A DNA stretch of 64,000 nucleotides from Bifidobacterium asteroides (GTDB taxonomy: Bacteria; Actinomycetota; Actinomycetes; Actinomycetales; Bifidobacteriaceae), in contig NZ_QGLL01000001.1 of NCBI RefSeq assembly GCF_003202695.1, positions 372,001 through 436,000 on the forward strand. Direction: 5' to 3'. Positions 44,897 to 53,544 of this stretch are shown one piece after another. The notes under the pieces are model-generated. The model searched no databases, was not told where the DNA came from, and worked only from the letters and a program-made list of their open reading frames with translations. Every line of letters starts with the position of its first letter. The first letter of the stretch is position 1. The position numbers were made by a program, and so were the translations under genes.

Positions 44897-45676
44897 ATGG
44901 GCCAACGAATAGACATCAGCCATCTCAACGTCTACTACGGAGACTTTCTGGCCGTTCAGGACGTGAACATGCGCATTCAGGCCAACAAGGTCACTGCTTT
45001 TATCGGTCCTTCCGGCTGTGGCAAGTCCACGGTTCTGCGCACCCTTGACCGCATGCACGAGATCACCCCAGGGGCGCATGTGAGCGGGCAGGTGCTGCTG
45101 GAGGGTCGAGACCTTTACGGACCGGATGTAGACCCGGTCGAGGTGCGACGGGATGTCGGCATGGTCTTCCAGAGGGCCAATCCTTTCCCGACCATGTCCA
45201 TCCGGGAGAATGTTTTGGCCGGCATCCGGCTCAATAAGAAGCACATCGCCAAGTCGGACGCGGACGACCTGGTGGAGTGGGCCCTGCGCGGGGCCAATCT
45301 TTGGAATGAGGTCAAGGATCGCCTGGACAAGCCCGGCGTCGGGCTTTCGGGCGGCCAGCAGCAACGGCTCTGTATCGCCCGTGCCGTGGCCGTGCACCCC
45401 CAGGTCCTGCTCATGGACGAACCCTGTTCGGCGCTGGACCCCATCTCCACCCTGGCTGTGGAGGATCTGATCAACGAGCTCAAGCGGGACTACACCATCG
45501 TCATCGTCACCCATAACATGCAGCAGGCCGCCAGAGTCTCCGATTATACGGCCTTCTTCAATCTCAAGGCGGTGGGTCAGCCCGGCCACCTGGTGGAGAT
45601 GGATGACACTACTACCATCTTCTCCAATCCGCACGAGGCTGATACTGAGCGCTACATCTCCGGTCGTTTCGGCTGA
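44897..45676 (+). CDS. pstB: Phosphate ABC transporter ATPase PstB
   Basis: A 259-residue ATP-binding subunit. Walker A is GPSGCGKST, the signature is LSGGQQQRL, Walker B is [12 protein letters not shown] and the H-loop is [22 protein letters not shown] precedes the ATG at 44897. The frame is open to 44819, but the extra part overlaps pstA. No phoU follows; the next gene is an unrelated carrier. Confidence 0.96.
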   Translation: MGQRIDISHLNVYYGDFLAVQDVNMRIQANKVTAFIGPSGCGKSTVLRTLDRMHEITPGAHVSGQVLLEGRDLYGPDVDPVEVRRDVGMVFQRANPFPTMSIRENVLAGIRLNKKHIAKSDADDLVEWALRGANLWNEVKDRLDKPGVGLSGGQQQRLCIARAVAVHPQVLLMDEPCSALDPISTLAVEDLINELKRDYTIVIVTHNMQQAARVSDYTAFFNLKAVGQPGHLVEMDDTTTIFSNPHEADTERYISGRFG

Positions 45677-45744
45677 GACGGAACCGGCCTGCGCGGCCGC
45701 CCGTCGGTTATCATGGTTCCGGCATCCATGGAAGGAGAGACGGC

Positions 45745-46731
45745 ATGGAAGTATTGCTGGAACCGGCCACCCTCTTGGGCATCATACTGGTGGGCTACCT
45801 GTTCAAGCGCTTTGGCCTCTTTCATCCGCTGGACTACCGGGTGCTGCAGACCGTTGTGTTCGACCTGGTCCTGCCTGGGGCCATCATCCACTCCTTCGCC
45901 ACCAACCCTCATGATCCCAGCATGCTTTTGGTTTCGGCCTTCGCCTTCGTGGCCTCGCTCATTCCGCCCCTGGCCATCTTTCTGACAAGCAGGCATCGGC
46001 CCAAGGCTGAGCGGGCTTTTCTTATGCTCAACGGATCAGGCTTCAACATCGGATGCTTCTGCTTCCCTATGCTCCAGTCCCTGCTTGGCACGGCAGCTCT
46101 GGTGCCTGCCGCCATGTTCGACATCGGCAACTCGGTCATGGTTTCTGCCGGGACCAACGTCATGACCCAGGGGCTCCTGCATATTCGACCGGGCCGGTCC
46201 CTGGATCCTGCTGCGGGAGAGCCGGTCAAGCTGGATGACCCTGATGCCCGGAAGCTCCATCGCAAGGCTGCGGCCATCTCCATAGCCAAGGGCTTCCTGG
46301 GTTCGCCCTCCTTTGATACCTACATGGTCATGGTGGGCTTTACTTTGACCGGGGTCTCGCTGCCAGGCTGGTCGGCCCAGATAACCCGCCCCCTCTCGGC
46401 TGCCAACGCCTTCTGCTCCATGCTTATGGTCGGCATGCTCATGGAGCTGCCCGGCGGCCGGGATGACATCAAGGCCGTACTGCAGGTTCTGGCCTGGCGG
46501 CTGCCTTTCGGCATCCTGTTCGCTGCAGCTGCATGGTATTTACTGCCCTTCGGGCCTCTGGTCCGTCAGGCGGTGGCTCTGTGCTGCCTGGCTCCGACAG
46601 CGGTGTTCGCCACCATGTTTACCGACAAGGTGCTCGGCAACGCACGCCTGGCCGGATTTACCCTGGCACTGACTGCGCTGATCGGTGCCGTGCTCATGGT
46701 TTTGGCCCATCTGCAGATGGGCCTTCTTTAA
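45745..46731 (+). CDS. AEC-family (auxin efflux carrier type) transporter
   Basis: A 328-residue secondary carrier with about ten membrane helices. The N-terminal LGIILVGYLFKRFGLFHPLDYRVLQTVVFDLVLPGAIIHSFATNP and the NIGCFCFPMLQSLLG block match the family, which exports or imports small organic acids. The central loop (about residues 155-185) is charged. The last codons are part of a perfect 20-base palindrome. Confidence 0.85.
   Translation: MEVLLEPATLLGIILVGYLFKRFGLFHPLDYRVLQTVVFDLVLPGAIIHSFATNPHDPSMLLVSAFAFVASLIPPLAIFLTSRHRPKAERAFLMLNGSGFNIGCFCFPMLQSLLGTAALVPAAMFDIGNSVMVSAGTNVMTQGLLHIRPGRSLDPAAGEPVKLDDPDARKLHRKAAAISIAKGFLGSPSFDTYMVMVGFTLTGVSLPGWSAQITRPLSAANAFCSMLMVGMLMELPGGRDDIKAVLQVLAWRLPFGILFAAAAWYLLPFGPLVRQAVALCCLAPTAVFATMFTDKVLGNARLAGFTLALTALIGAVLMVLAHLQMGLL
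46704..46723 (+). terminator. Terminator-like palindrome inside the 3' end of the AEC gene
   Basis: GGCCCATCTG-CAGATGGGCC is a perfect palindrome followed by TTCTTT, ending just before the TAA stop. On the plus strand it resembles a terminator that overlaps coding sequence. On the minus strand no T run follows. Confidence 0.5.
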
Positions 46732-46735
46732 GGAT

Positions 46736-46939
46736 TCAGTCTTTCTTGCTGTCTTTGCCCTGGGCGTGGCGCTCCTGCTCCTGACGAAGGGTACGGCCTT
46801 CGCGGGTGCGCTGCTTGTTGACCGTGGCGGCTGCAATCCGCTCGGCGGTGCGCTCTTCCTGCCCACGATCGACTTCGCTGTCGTGTACATGCTGGTATTG
46901 CTTCTGATCGTCCTGGTCCCAGTGATTATCCCTGGCCAT
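46736..46939 (-). CDS. Small highly charged hypothetical protein
   Basis: A 67-residue hydrophilic protein rich in Asp, Glu, Arg, Lys and Gln (EVDRGQEERTAERIAAATVN, then TLRQEQERHAQGKDSKKD). There is no signal peptide or membrane helix. The strong ribosome site GAGGAGGGG lies five bases before the ATG, which is the main reason to believe it. It is convergent to the AEC gene with four bases between stops. I do not recognise a family. Confidence 0.55.
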   Translation of the reverse strand: MARDNHWDQDDQKQYQHVHDSEVDRGQEERTAERIAAATVNKQRTREGRTLRQEQERHAQGKDSKKD

Positions 46940-47146
46940 ATGCCCCTCCTCGAAAGCGCAGTGCCCTACAGTTGATCCCCATTCTGGGGGACGGCTTCAG
47001 GGCCCTGCCTTTACGCTGATTATAGGCAGGCTGAAGGCTCTGCAGCGGTATTTGAGCTCGATAGGAGGGACTTGTAACAGAAAAAGCCGAGAGCTCGTGA
47101 TATTCTTCTCATGTCTCATCGCCAAATAAGACAAAAAGGATCGAAT
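46940..47146. promoter_or_regulatory. Divergent control region before the NCS2 permease
   Basis: A stem-loop at 46995-47036 pairs CTTCAG/CTGAAG and CCTGCC/GGCAGG with a three-base bulge and a 15-base loop. TGATATTCT (47098-47106) is a possible extended -10 for the permease. No purine-riboswitch core could be recognised. Confidence 0.4.
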
Positions 47147-48547
47147 ATGCATAAGCTATTTCGGCTTTCGGACAATAATACCACAGTCTCTACGGAAGTG
47201 GTAGCAGGCATCACCACCTTCTTCGCCATGGCCTACATCATCGTGGTCAATCCCTCGGTGCTTTCCACGGCGGGCATGCCTTGGGGTGCCGTCTTTCTCG
47301 CCACTCTGATTGCTGCCATCATAGGCACCCTGATCATGGCGCTGGTGGCCAACGTCCCCTACGGCGTGGCGCCAGGAGTTGGACTGAATGCTTTCTTCAC
47401 CTTCACTGTGGTCAAAGGGCTGGGCTTCACCTGGCAGCAGACCATGTGCATGGTCTTCCTGTGCGGCCTGATCAACATCCTGGTCACCGCCACCAAGCTC
47501 CGCAAGATGATCATCCAGGCTATTCCGCCCCTGCTCCAGCACGCCATCGGCGGCGGCATCGGCGTCTTCATCGCCTATGTGGGTCTGCTCAATGTGGGCA
47601 TCATCAAGTTCACCCCCGACAAGACCTCGGCGGCAGGAGCCAACCCTGGGCTGACCACCTTCAACACCTCCGGTGTCATCCTCTTCGTCATCGGCTTGTT
47701 GCTGACCATCTTCCTGCTGATCTTCAAGTTCAAGGGTCACTTGGCCTTCATCAACAAGGGGGCCTTCGTCATAGCCATCATCGTGGTCACGCTGCTGGGC
47801 ATCCCCATGGGGGTCACCAACATGGCCAAGTCGGTTGATCTGGGTCAGGCCTGGTCTCAGCTGCCGCAGACCTTCCTAGCCATTTTCAGCCAGGATGGAT
47901 TCCCTGCCCTCTTCGCCGATCCAGCCAAGCTGCCAGTGGTTCTGGTGACCATCTTCGCCTTCTCCCTGTCTGACACCTTCGACACTATCGGCACCTTTGT
48001 TGGCACCGGCCGGCGCTCAGGCATCTTCTCCGCTGAGGATGAGCAGGCTCTGGAAAGCGGCCGCGGCTTCAGTTCCAAGATGGATAAGGCCTTATTCGCC
48101 GATGCTACGGCAACCTCCATCGGCGCCCTCTTCGGCACTTCCAACACCACTACTTATGTGGAGTCCGCAGCGGGCATCGCAGCAGGTGGTCGTACCGGCC
48201 TGACCTCGGTGGTCATCGCCATCTGCTTTGCGCTTAGCGCCGTCTTCGCTCCGTTGATCTCGGCTGTGCCCTCGGCGGCCACTGCCCCTGTTTTGGTCAT
48301 TGTGGGCTGCATGATGATGAGCTCCTTCGCCGAGATTGAGTGGGGCGAGCTGTCTGAGGCCATACCGGCCTTCTTCACGGCCATCTTCATGGGCTTTGCC
48401 TACTCGATCTCCTACGGTGTGGCCGCCGGCTTCATCACCTACAGCCTGACCATGGTCTGCAAGCGCAAGGGCAAGGAGGTCCATCCCATCATCTGGGCAG
48501 TATCGGCCCTCTTCATCCTGGATTTCGTGCTCCAGGCTGTCCTCTGA
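47147..48547 (+). CDS. NCS2 purine permease, AzgA/PbuG type
   Basis: A 466-residue importer with about 12-14 helices, probably for adenine, hypoxanthine or guanine by proton symport. Hallmarks are TEVVAGITTFFAMAYIIVVNPSVLS, NVPYGVAPGVGLNAFFTFTVVKGLG (substrate-site half-helix) and SLSDTFDTIGTFVGTGRRSGIF followed by ATATSIGALFGTSNTTTYVESAAGIAAGGRTGLTS-type sequence. The ATG at 47147 has AAAGGA six bases ahead. A start at 47111 is possible. Confidence 0.92.
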   Translation: MHKLFRLSDNNTTVSTEVVAGITTFFAMAYIIVVNPSVLSTAGMPWGAVFLATLIAAIIGTLIMALVANVPYGVAPGVGLNAFFTFTVVKGLGFTWQQTMCMVFLCGLINILVTATKLRKMIIQAIPPLLQHAIGGGIGVFIAYVGLLNVGIIKFTPDKTSAAGANPGLTTFNTSGVILFVIGLLLTIFLLIFKFKGHLAFINKGAFVIAIIVVTLLGIPMGVTNMAKSVDLGQAWSQLPQTFLAIFSQDGFPALFADPAKLPVVLVTIFAFSLSDTFDTIGTFVGTGRRSGIFSAEDEQALESGRGFSSKMDKALFADATATSIGALFGTSNTTTYVESAAGIAAGGRTGLTSVVIAICFALSAVFAPLISAVPSAATAPVLVIVGCMMMSSFAEIEWGELSEAIPAFFTAIFMGFAYSISYGVAAGFITYSLTMVCKRKGKEVHPIIWAVSALFILDFVLQAVL

Positions 48548-48652
48548 AACAAGGTCTTCGATTCCATGTCTATCCAAGTCGTGCAGGATGCGGTCTTGTC
48601 GATCTGCTGGCTAGGGGAGACTGAGAGAGAACAATAAGCAATTAAGACAGCC

Positions 48653-48689
48653 GTAGGGCCTCGTCACATGTGTAGTGACGAGGCCCTAC
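48653..48689. terminator. Long perfect hairpin after the NCS2 permease
   Basis: A 15-base-pair perfect stem (GTAGGGCCTCGTCAC with its complement) has the loop ATGTGTA. It lies 106 bases after the permease stop. The following bases TGGTTTGTT are only moderately T-rich, so strand and function are not certain. Confidence 0.7.
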
Positions 48690-49173
48690 TGGTTTGTTAT
48701 CTGGCTGAGTGTGGGTTCTCAACTGACAGTCTCCCGTCGTGAAGCGAGCTGGAATCTCTCGCTCGGCCCCTGGGAGGGGGGGAGAGTGCCGGTGTGGATT
48801 AAGGGGAGGAGTTGGCGCCATTTTTCATGGGCTGCGAAGTCCACTGAACCTCCAGACGGTGTCGCTATTCTAGGCGCGGATCTAACGGGCTGGTGCGAGG
48901 GCGGTCCAGCGCCCTCCTGATTGGCTCGGCAGTGCTTGGCTGGTTTCTTGCCTCCTGCGCGAACGTGAAAAAGTTGCCCAGTAGATAGGTATATCTTGAC
49001 AAGGCAGCAAATAGTCTGCGTCGCATGGCCGTCCAAGGATCCTGGCTGGAATGGGTCGTGGTTGGTGTCGCCTATGCTGCTGGTCTTGTGGTGAGCAAAC
49101 ATAACATTGTTAAAGCCCAGAACGTGATTACAATGACCGCATTATTAGTTACCTTGCATTAGTGCGCTTGCAT

Positions 49174-49218
49174 AGAAGATCCCCAGCAGACTAGTAGGAA
49201 GTCTGCTGGGGATCTTCT
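49174..49218 (-). terminator. Long perfect hairpin after the Rpf gene
   Basis: A 19-base-pair perfect stem (AGAAGATCCCCAGCAGACT and its complement) has a seven-base loop, 23 bases beyond the stop of the minus-strand gene. No proper T run follows. The position fits a terminator. Confidence 0.75.
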
Positions 49219-49240
49219 GGTTCAGACGGTTTGAAACAGA

Positions 49241-50248
49241 TCAGTACCAGTTGGTCGCTTGGGATTGGGCCCATGCACCGCAAGGGGTTCCGTAGCGGCC
49301 TTGGATGTAGCCCAGCCCCCAAACTATCTGGGTATGGGCATCGGTCTGCCAGTTGGGGCCGGCCGAGGCCATCTTGCTGCCGGGCAATGCCTGAGGAATG
49401 CCGTAGGCGCCCGATGGGTTGGAGGCGTTGGTCCGCCAGCCGGACTCCTTGTTCCACAGCTGAACCAGGCAGGTGAACTGGTCCTCGCCCCAGCCGCGCG
49501 AGGTGACCAGACCATGTGCGATGCTTTGGGCCTCACCGACAGGGACTGTAGTGGTGGTCGAGCCGGCCTGTGCGGGGGTGCCGCCACCAGTGCCTACTAG
49601 GATCACCTTATCGACGGGGACCGTCTTGACGAAAGAGGCAAAAATATTGCTGGTCAGATGCTTGTTGCCGGCCGCCGTGACCAGACTGGTGGTCTCCATA
49701 ACACCGTTCTGTCCCTCCGTCTTGACCTTAGTGGTGCCTGCAGGGAGGGAGCTGGTCTTCTCTTCGATGGTGTTGAAGGGGATGGGCGACTCATCCGTTT
49801 TGACCTGGGCGCCGGCTCGGTCGATACGGATGACGGTCTTCTCGTTGACGCGGGTGGTCAGAGATGGGGTGATCTGATCTCCTGGCTGCAGGGTGATGTC
49901 CCCGGCCTCCAGCACGGACTTGACGTTGGTGAAGCCTGTTCCCAGGACCACCTTGTTCTTCCCGTTGATCTGCACATTCACATAGGAGGTGTTCGTGTTG
50001 GCACCACCCGCACCGTTGCGGATGGCCTGCCTGGTACTGCCGCGGGACACGGTGTCCAGATCCTGGGTGGCGGAATAGGAGGTCACCCCTGACTTGGCCG
50101 AGCTCTCGCTGGATGTGTAGAAGTCGCGCGAAACAAAGCCTGCGCCAACGACCATGCCGAGAACGGTAACACCTGCAGCCAACCGCAGCCACTGACGCTT
50201 GGTCAGGGCCTTGACCGCACTCATCCGTCCTCTACGGTGGTTCGCCAT
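49241..50248 (-). CDS. Resuscitation-promoting-factor-like cell-wall lytic enzyme (G5 + transglycosylase domain)
   Basis: A 335-residue exported protein with a basic lead and uncleaved or signal helix (about 20-45). A short DUF348-like and a G5 domain (about 90-215, LGTGFTNVKSVLEAGDITLQPGDQITP...KVKTEGQNGVMETTSLV) precede a C-terminal muralytic domain (CLVQLWNKESGWRTNASNPSGAYGIPQALPGSKMASAG...GLGYIQGRYGTPCGAW), in which Glu of NKESGW is the likely catalytic acid. Such proteins remodel peptidoglycan at growth or division. GAGGAGAGTA precedes the ATG. Confidence 0.9.
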   Translation of the reverse strand: MANHRRGRMSAVKALTKRQWLRLAAGVTVLGMVVGAGFVSRDFYTSSESSAKSGVTSYSATQDLDTVSRGSTRQAIRNGAGGANTNTSYVNVQINGKNKVVLGTGFTNVKSVLEAGDITLQPGDQITPSLTTRVNEKTVIRIDRAGAQVKTDESPIPFNTIEEKTSSLPAGTTKVKTEGQNGVMETTSLVTAAGNKHLTSNIFASFVKTVPVDKVILVGTGGGTPAQAGSTTTTVPVGEAQSIAHGLVTSRGWGEDQFTCLVQLWNKESGWRTNASNPSGAYGIPQALPGSKMASAGPNWQTDAHTQIVWGLGYIQGRYGTPCGAWAQSQATNWY

Positions 50249-50402
50249 TACTCTCCTCTGTTGGACGACAGATCCTCAGTGACAGTCGATTTATCGTTTC
50301 CTATCGACTATCGGCCGCATGCTTCCGCTAGGGCCGAAATGGTCACTGGACAAACACAGCTCTACTCTAGTGCAAACCTGTCCTGGAGCCAACTCAACCA
50401 GC

Positions 50403-50747
50403 TCAGACCTGTGCCGGTGTTGACAAATCAGTCTTGCGCGCCTGGTCGATCAGGTCGTCCAGGTCCGAAGACCTGAGCGCTCCGGCTTGCTTGAAGATGA
50501 TCTGCCCCTGCTTAGTGATCATCAGCGTGGGCACCGCCTGAATGTCGGCGGCTGCGGCCAGATCCTGGTTCTGGTCGATGTCCACCTTGCCGAAGACGAT
50601 GTCGGTGTTGGTCTGCGAAGCCTTCTCGAAGATGGGGCCGAAGGCCTTGCAGGGGCCGCACCAGGTGGCCCAGAAGTCGATCAGCACCAGGTCGTTGTCC
50701 TTGATGGTCTGTTCGAAGTTTTCCGAGGTAATAGTCGTGGTGGCCAT
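50403..50747 (-). CDS. trxA: Thioredoxin
   Basis: A 114-residue cytoplasmic disulfide reductase. The fold starts ITSENFEQTIKDNDLVLIDFWATWCGPCKAFGPIFE with the WCGPC active site, and has the cis-proline in AVPTLMI. The ATG at 50747 follows AAGGAG. It is divergent to the DUF4916 gene. Confidence 0.95.
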   Translation of the reverse strand: MATTTITSENFEQTIKDNDLVLIDFWATWCGPCKAFGPIFEKASQTNTDIVFGKVDIDQNQDLAAAADIQAVPTLMITKQGQIIFKQAGALRSSDLDDLIDQARKTDLSTPAQV

Positions 50748-50918
50748 GATAATGCTCCTTGAAGTCGTTTGACTGTCGCGCGGGAAGCCCCCGTGCTTAG
50801 CAACCGCTTTCAACCAACAGCATTCCATCAAGGCTGGAGAAAGCGCTCGAATATGCTCTGGGTGGAGATGTCCGCCGGGGTTCCGTGGGCGGTCAAGCCT
50901 AATGCGGATAATGGAGCC

Positions 50919-51548
50919 ATGCCAGTGCTGAACGACGAGATTCCCGATGATGACGACTTCGATGCCGATCGCGACCGAGGCGCCTTCTCCCACATCACCC
51001 CAGAGGACTTCAACAGGGGTTTTTCGGGCTCGAATCCTCCCGGATGGCTGGACCGTGATGCCATCGACCGTGCGCGCCGATGTCTCCCGATGGCCTATGT
51101 GGAGGTAGTGCCGGTTCGCGTGGACGAGATGAGTGCCGTCACCCAAGTGGGCACTCTTCTGCGCGTGGATGATCAGGGCAACATCGAGCGCACTCTGATC
51201 ACCGGACGAATCCTTTACCACGAGACCATCAGGGAGGCTTTAGCCAGAAACATCGCCAAGGATCTGGGCCAGCTGGCCTTGCCTATGCTGCCTTCCAGCC
51301 CACAGCCCTTCACCGTGGCTGAGTTCTTCCCTACGCCAGGGGTCTCGGAGTACTACGATCCGCGCCAGCATGCCATCGCCCTGTGCTATCTGGTGCCGGT
51401 AGCAGGGGACTGCAAGCCCCAGGATGAGACGCTGGACGTGGAGTGGATCGATCCCAAGGGCGATATGCTGGAGTCATTCATGAGCCAGATGCCCGGCGGG
51501 CACGGCAAGGTGCTGCTGAGCGCTCTGACCTGGGCCGGTGCATTGTGA
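50919..51548 (+). CDS. DUF4916 NUDIX-like hydrolase
   Basis: A 209-residue actinobacterial protein with an acidic lead (NDEIPDDDDFDADRDRG) and the conserved core PPGWLDRDAIDRARRCLPMAYVEVVPVRVDE...VGTLLRV...TLITGRILYHETIREALARNIAKDLGQLALP. The helix ETIREALARNIAKDLGQ stands where a NUDIX box would be but lacks the full REUxEExGU pattern. GGAG precedes the ATG at 50919. The next gene overlaps or follows at once. Confidence 0.82.
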   Translation: MPVLNDEIPDDDDFDADRDRGAFSHITPEDFNRGFSGSNPPGWLDRDAIDRARRCLPMAYVEVVPVRVDEMSAVTQVGTLLRVDDQGNIERTLITGRILYHETIREALARNIAKDLGQLALPMLPSSPQPFTVAEFFPTPGVSEYYDPRQHAIALCYLVPVAGDCKPQDETLDVEWIDPKGDMLESFMSQMPGGHGKVLLSALTWAGAL

Positions 51549-51571
51549 GTCGCAAATCGTTGGAGACGGGC

Positions 51572-52429
51572 ATGACCATTGCCAATACCGTATATCGCCA
51601 TGGGGAGGGGCTGCCCTTGGTGCTGGTCCATGCATTCCCTGTGGACCACCGCATGTGGGATCGGTGTGCGGCCTCGCTGATCGCGCAGGCTGATCGTGCG
51701 GATATGTCTCCCTTCCCTGTCTATGCTCCGGATATGCCCGGAGCAGGCGATAGCCTCCTGCCTGAACCAGCGGCCTGTGGTCCGGCAGACTCAGATGGCG
51801 CCCTGCCTGCTGCGCTGGATGCCATGGCCCGTGCCTTTGCGGGCATGGTCGCTGCCACAGGAGCGCAGAAGGCCATATGGGTCGGACTTTCCATGGGCGG
51901 CTACCTGGTCGAGGCCGTAGCCAGGCTTTATCCGCAGATGGTGGCTGGGCTGGCTTTGTGCGACACCACTATGATGGCTGACCGTCCAGCCTCCCGGGCC
52001 AACCGGCTGCGAATCGCCCGAACCTGCGAGGAGGAGGAGACGCTTGATCCGGTCATGCACTTCGCCAGGCCCCAGGAGGGCGATTCCACGGTCAAGCGTT
52101 CACCCGTCTTCGTACAGACCATGACCGAATGGATATTGTCCCAGGATCCCAGGGGCATCGCCTGGCGGGAGCGGATGGCCGCAGGTCGCCCGGACCAGAG
52201 CGATCTGGTCGGCCGCATCCGGGTGCCTATGGCCCTGGTCAGCGGCCGCTGCGACCCATCCAGCCCCCCGCGTGCCATGGAGCCTTTGGCTCAGGCCATG
52301 CGTCAGGCTGGAACCGATGTCACTTTCACGGCCATTGACGACTGCGGTCACTTCAGCGCCGTCGAGCATCCCGACCAAGTGGCCGCTGTACTGCTGGACC
52401 TGGTTCGTCGCGTAGAAAGGCAGTCATGA
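51572..52429 (+). CDS. Alpha/beta hydrolase
   Basis: A 285-residue enzyme with the alpha/beta-hydrolase fold: oxyanion region LVLVHAFPVDHRMWD, nucleophile elbow VGLSMGGYLVEA (Ser), acid in SGRCDPSSPP and His in DCGHFSAVEHPDQV. The substrate is unknown. GGAG lies six bases before the ATG at 51572. A GTG at 51545 overlapping the previous stop is the other candidate start. It overlaps nudC by four bases. Confidence 0.88.
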   Translation: MTIANTVYRHGEGLPLVLVHAFPVDHRMWDRCAASLIAQADRADMSPFPVYAPDMPGAGDSLLPEPAACGPADSDGALPAALDAMARAFAGMVAATGAQKAIWVGLSMGGYLVEAVARLYPQMVAGLALCDTTMMADRPASRANRLRIARTCEEEETLDPVMHFARPQEGDSTVKRSPVFVQTMTEWILSQDPRGIAWRERMAAGRPDQSDLVGRIRVPMALVSGRCDPSSPPRAMEPLAQAMRQAGTDVTFTAIDDCGHFSAVEHPDQVAAVLLDLVRRVERQS

Positions 52430-53463
52430 GCGGTCCTGAGACAGTTTTCTCCCCATTGGCCCTGACCGGGACCCTGCCCTTCCTGCCTCTGGCTCAAGGT
52501 GATGTGGATTACGACACGGCATCGCGGCAGCAGCCTGGTCTGCTTGGCCATCTGCTGGCTCAGGAGGGTACGGGGGTCATCCTGGTGCGTGGCGCCAAGG
52601 TGGCTGTGCCCAGAGGCAAGGGGGCGCTGGCTGGTCGAACCGGGGCCAGCATCCGCCTGGCCACCCTGCCTGCTGCGTACTTGCAGGTTCCTCTGGCGGG
52701 CTCATCAGACCAGTCTGAGCCGCCTTGCTACTACCTGGGTACGGCAGGCCGGCAGTCCTGGCTGGCTTTGGATCTGGATCTTGCCTGTGCCCATCACAAT
52801 GCCGGGGGTCCTCTTGGCGGCCTGATTCAGGCCGCTGATCAGCGTTTCGACTGGCTCACCCTGCGTGAGTATGCCCCTCATGGTCGCCCGCGGCAGGTGG
52901 GTATAGCCACCTGCGCAGTCGCTCTGTCGCTATGGCATGGACGCCAGGTCTTCTGCCCTCGTTGCGGCGCGCCGGTCCGTCCCAGCCAGGCCGGCTGGGC
53001 CCAGCTTTGCCAGGGTGATGCCTCAGGGGATAGGCACACGCTCTTCCCCCGCATCGAACCTGCGGTGATCATGGCCGTAGTGGACGGCCATGATCGGCTT
53101 CTGCTTCAGCATAACCGGAAATGGGCTCCCGACTTTCGCTCGGTCACTGCCGGATTCGTCGAGGCTGGTGAGAATCTGGAGCATGCGGTTCGGCGGGAGA
53201 CCCTGGAGGAGGTGGGTCTGAATCTGGGGGAGATGCGGTATCTGGGATCCCAGCCCTGGCCCTTCCCCTCCTCTCTGATGGTGGCCTTCAGAGCCAGATC
53301 TCTGAATACGGACATCCGGGTGGATGGTCAGGAGACCGATGATGCCTGCTGGTTCACCCGGGAGGAATTCGGCGGTGCTTTAGCATCCGGTCGGCTGCGC
53401 ATACCACAGGCGGCTAGTGTGGCCAGGTACATGATTGAGCAGTGGTATGGCAGCGAGCTCTGA
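52426..53463 (+). CDS. nudC: NAD(+) diphosphatase, NudC type
   Basis: This is a 345-residue enzyme that hydrolyses NADH/NAD and can remove NAD caps from RNA. An N-terminal domain precedes a zinc ribbon (FCPRCGAPVRPSQAGWAQLCQGD) and the NUDIX box GFVEAGENLEHAVRRETLEEVGL, followed by the NudC signature SQPWPFPSSLM. The fourth zinc ligand is not a Cys: the expected CxxC reads CQGD. It is translationally coupled to the hydrolase ahead. Confidence 0.93.
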   Translation: MSGPETVFSPLALTGTLPFLPLAQGDVDYDTASRQQPGLLGHLLAQEGTGVILVRGAKVAVPRGKGALAGRTGASIRLATLPAAYLQVPLAGSSDQSEPPCYYLGTAGRQSWLALDLDLACAHHNAGGPLGGLIQAADQRFDWLTLREYAPHGRPRQVGIATCAVALSLWHGRQVFCPRCGAPVRPSQAGWAQLCQGDASGDRHTLFPRIEPAVIMAVVDGHDRLLLQHNRKWAPDFRSVTAGFVEAGENLEHAVRRETLEEVGLNLGEMRYLGSQPWPFPSSLMVAFRARSLNTDIRVDGQETDDACWFTREEFGGALASGRLRIPQAASVARYMIEQWYGSEL

Positions 53464-53544
53464 TTCGTCAGTGCGGTGTCGCACTCCCGGACATGGTCTC
53501 GTCGTAAGATATTGCGAGGAATTGTCAGCAGCGAAAGGTGTGTT

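Larger units (their letters stand above)
48548..49240. other. 693-base region without a convincing gene
   Basis: The open frames here (such as 48719-49102 minus) lack ribosome sites, family resemblance and natural codon use. The region is bounded by two long perfect hairpins (48653-48689 and 49174-49218). It may be decayed DNA or hold an unrecognised small RNA. Confidence 0.5.

Noticed and set aside
46940-47146. Purine riboswitch before the NCS2 permease
   Set aside because: A stem is present, but the conserved three-way junction bases of the purine aptamer are not visible, so I only list an undefined hairpin.
48719-49102. 127-residue minus-strand open frame in the gene-free region
   Set aside because: No ribosome binding site, no family resemblance, and residue composition typical of random GC-rich reading; overlapped by other chance frames.
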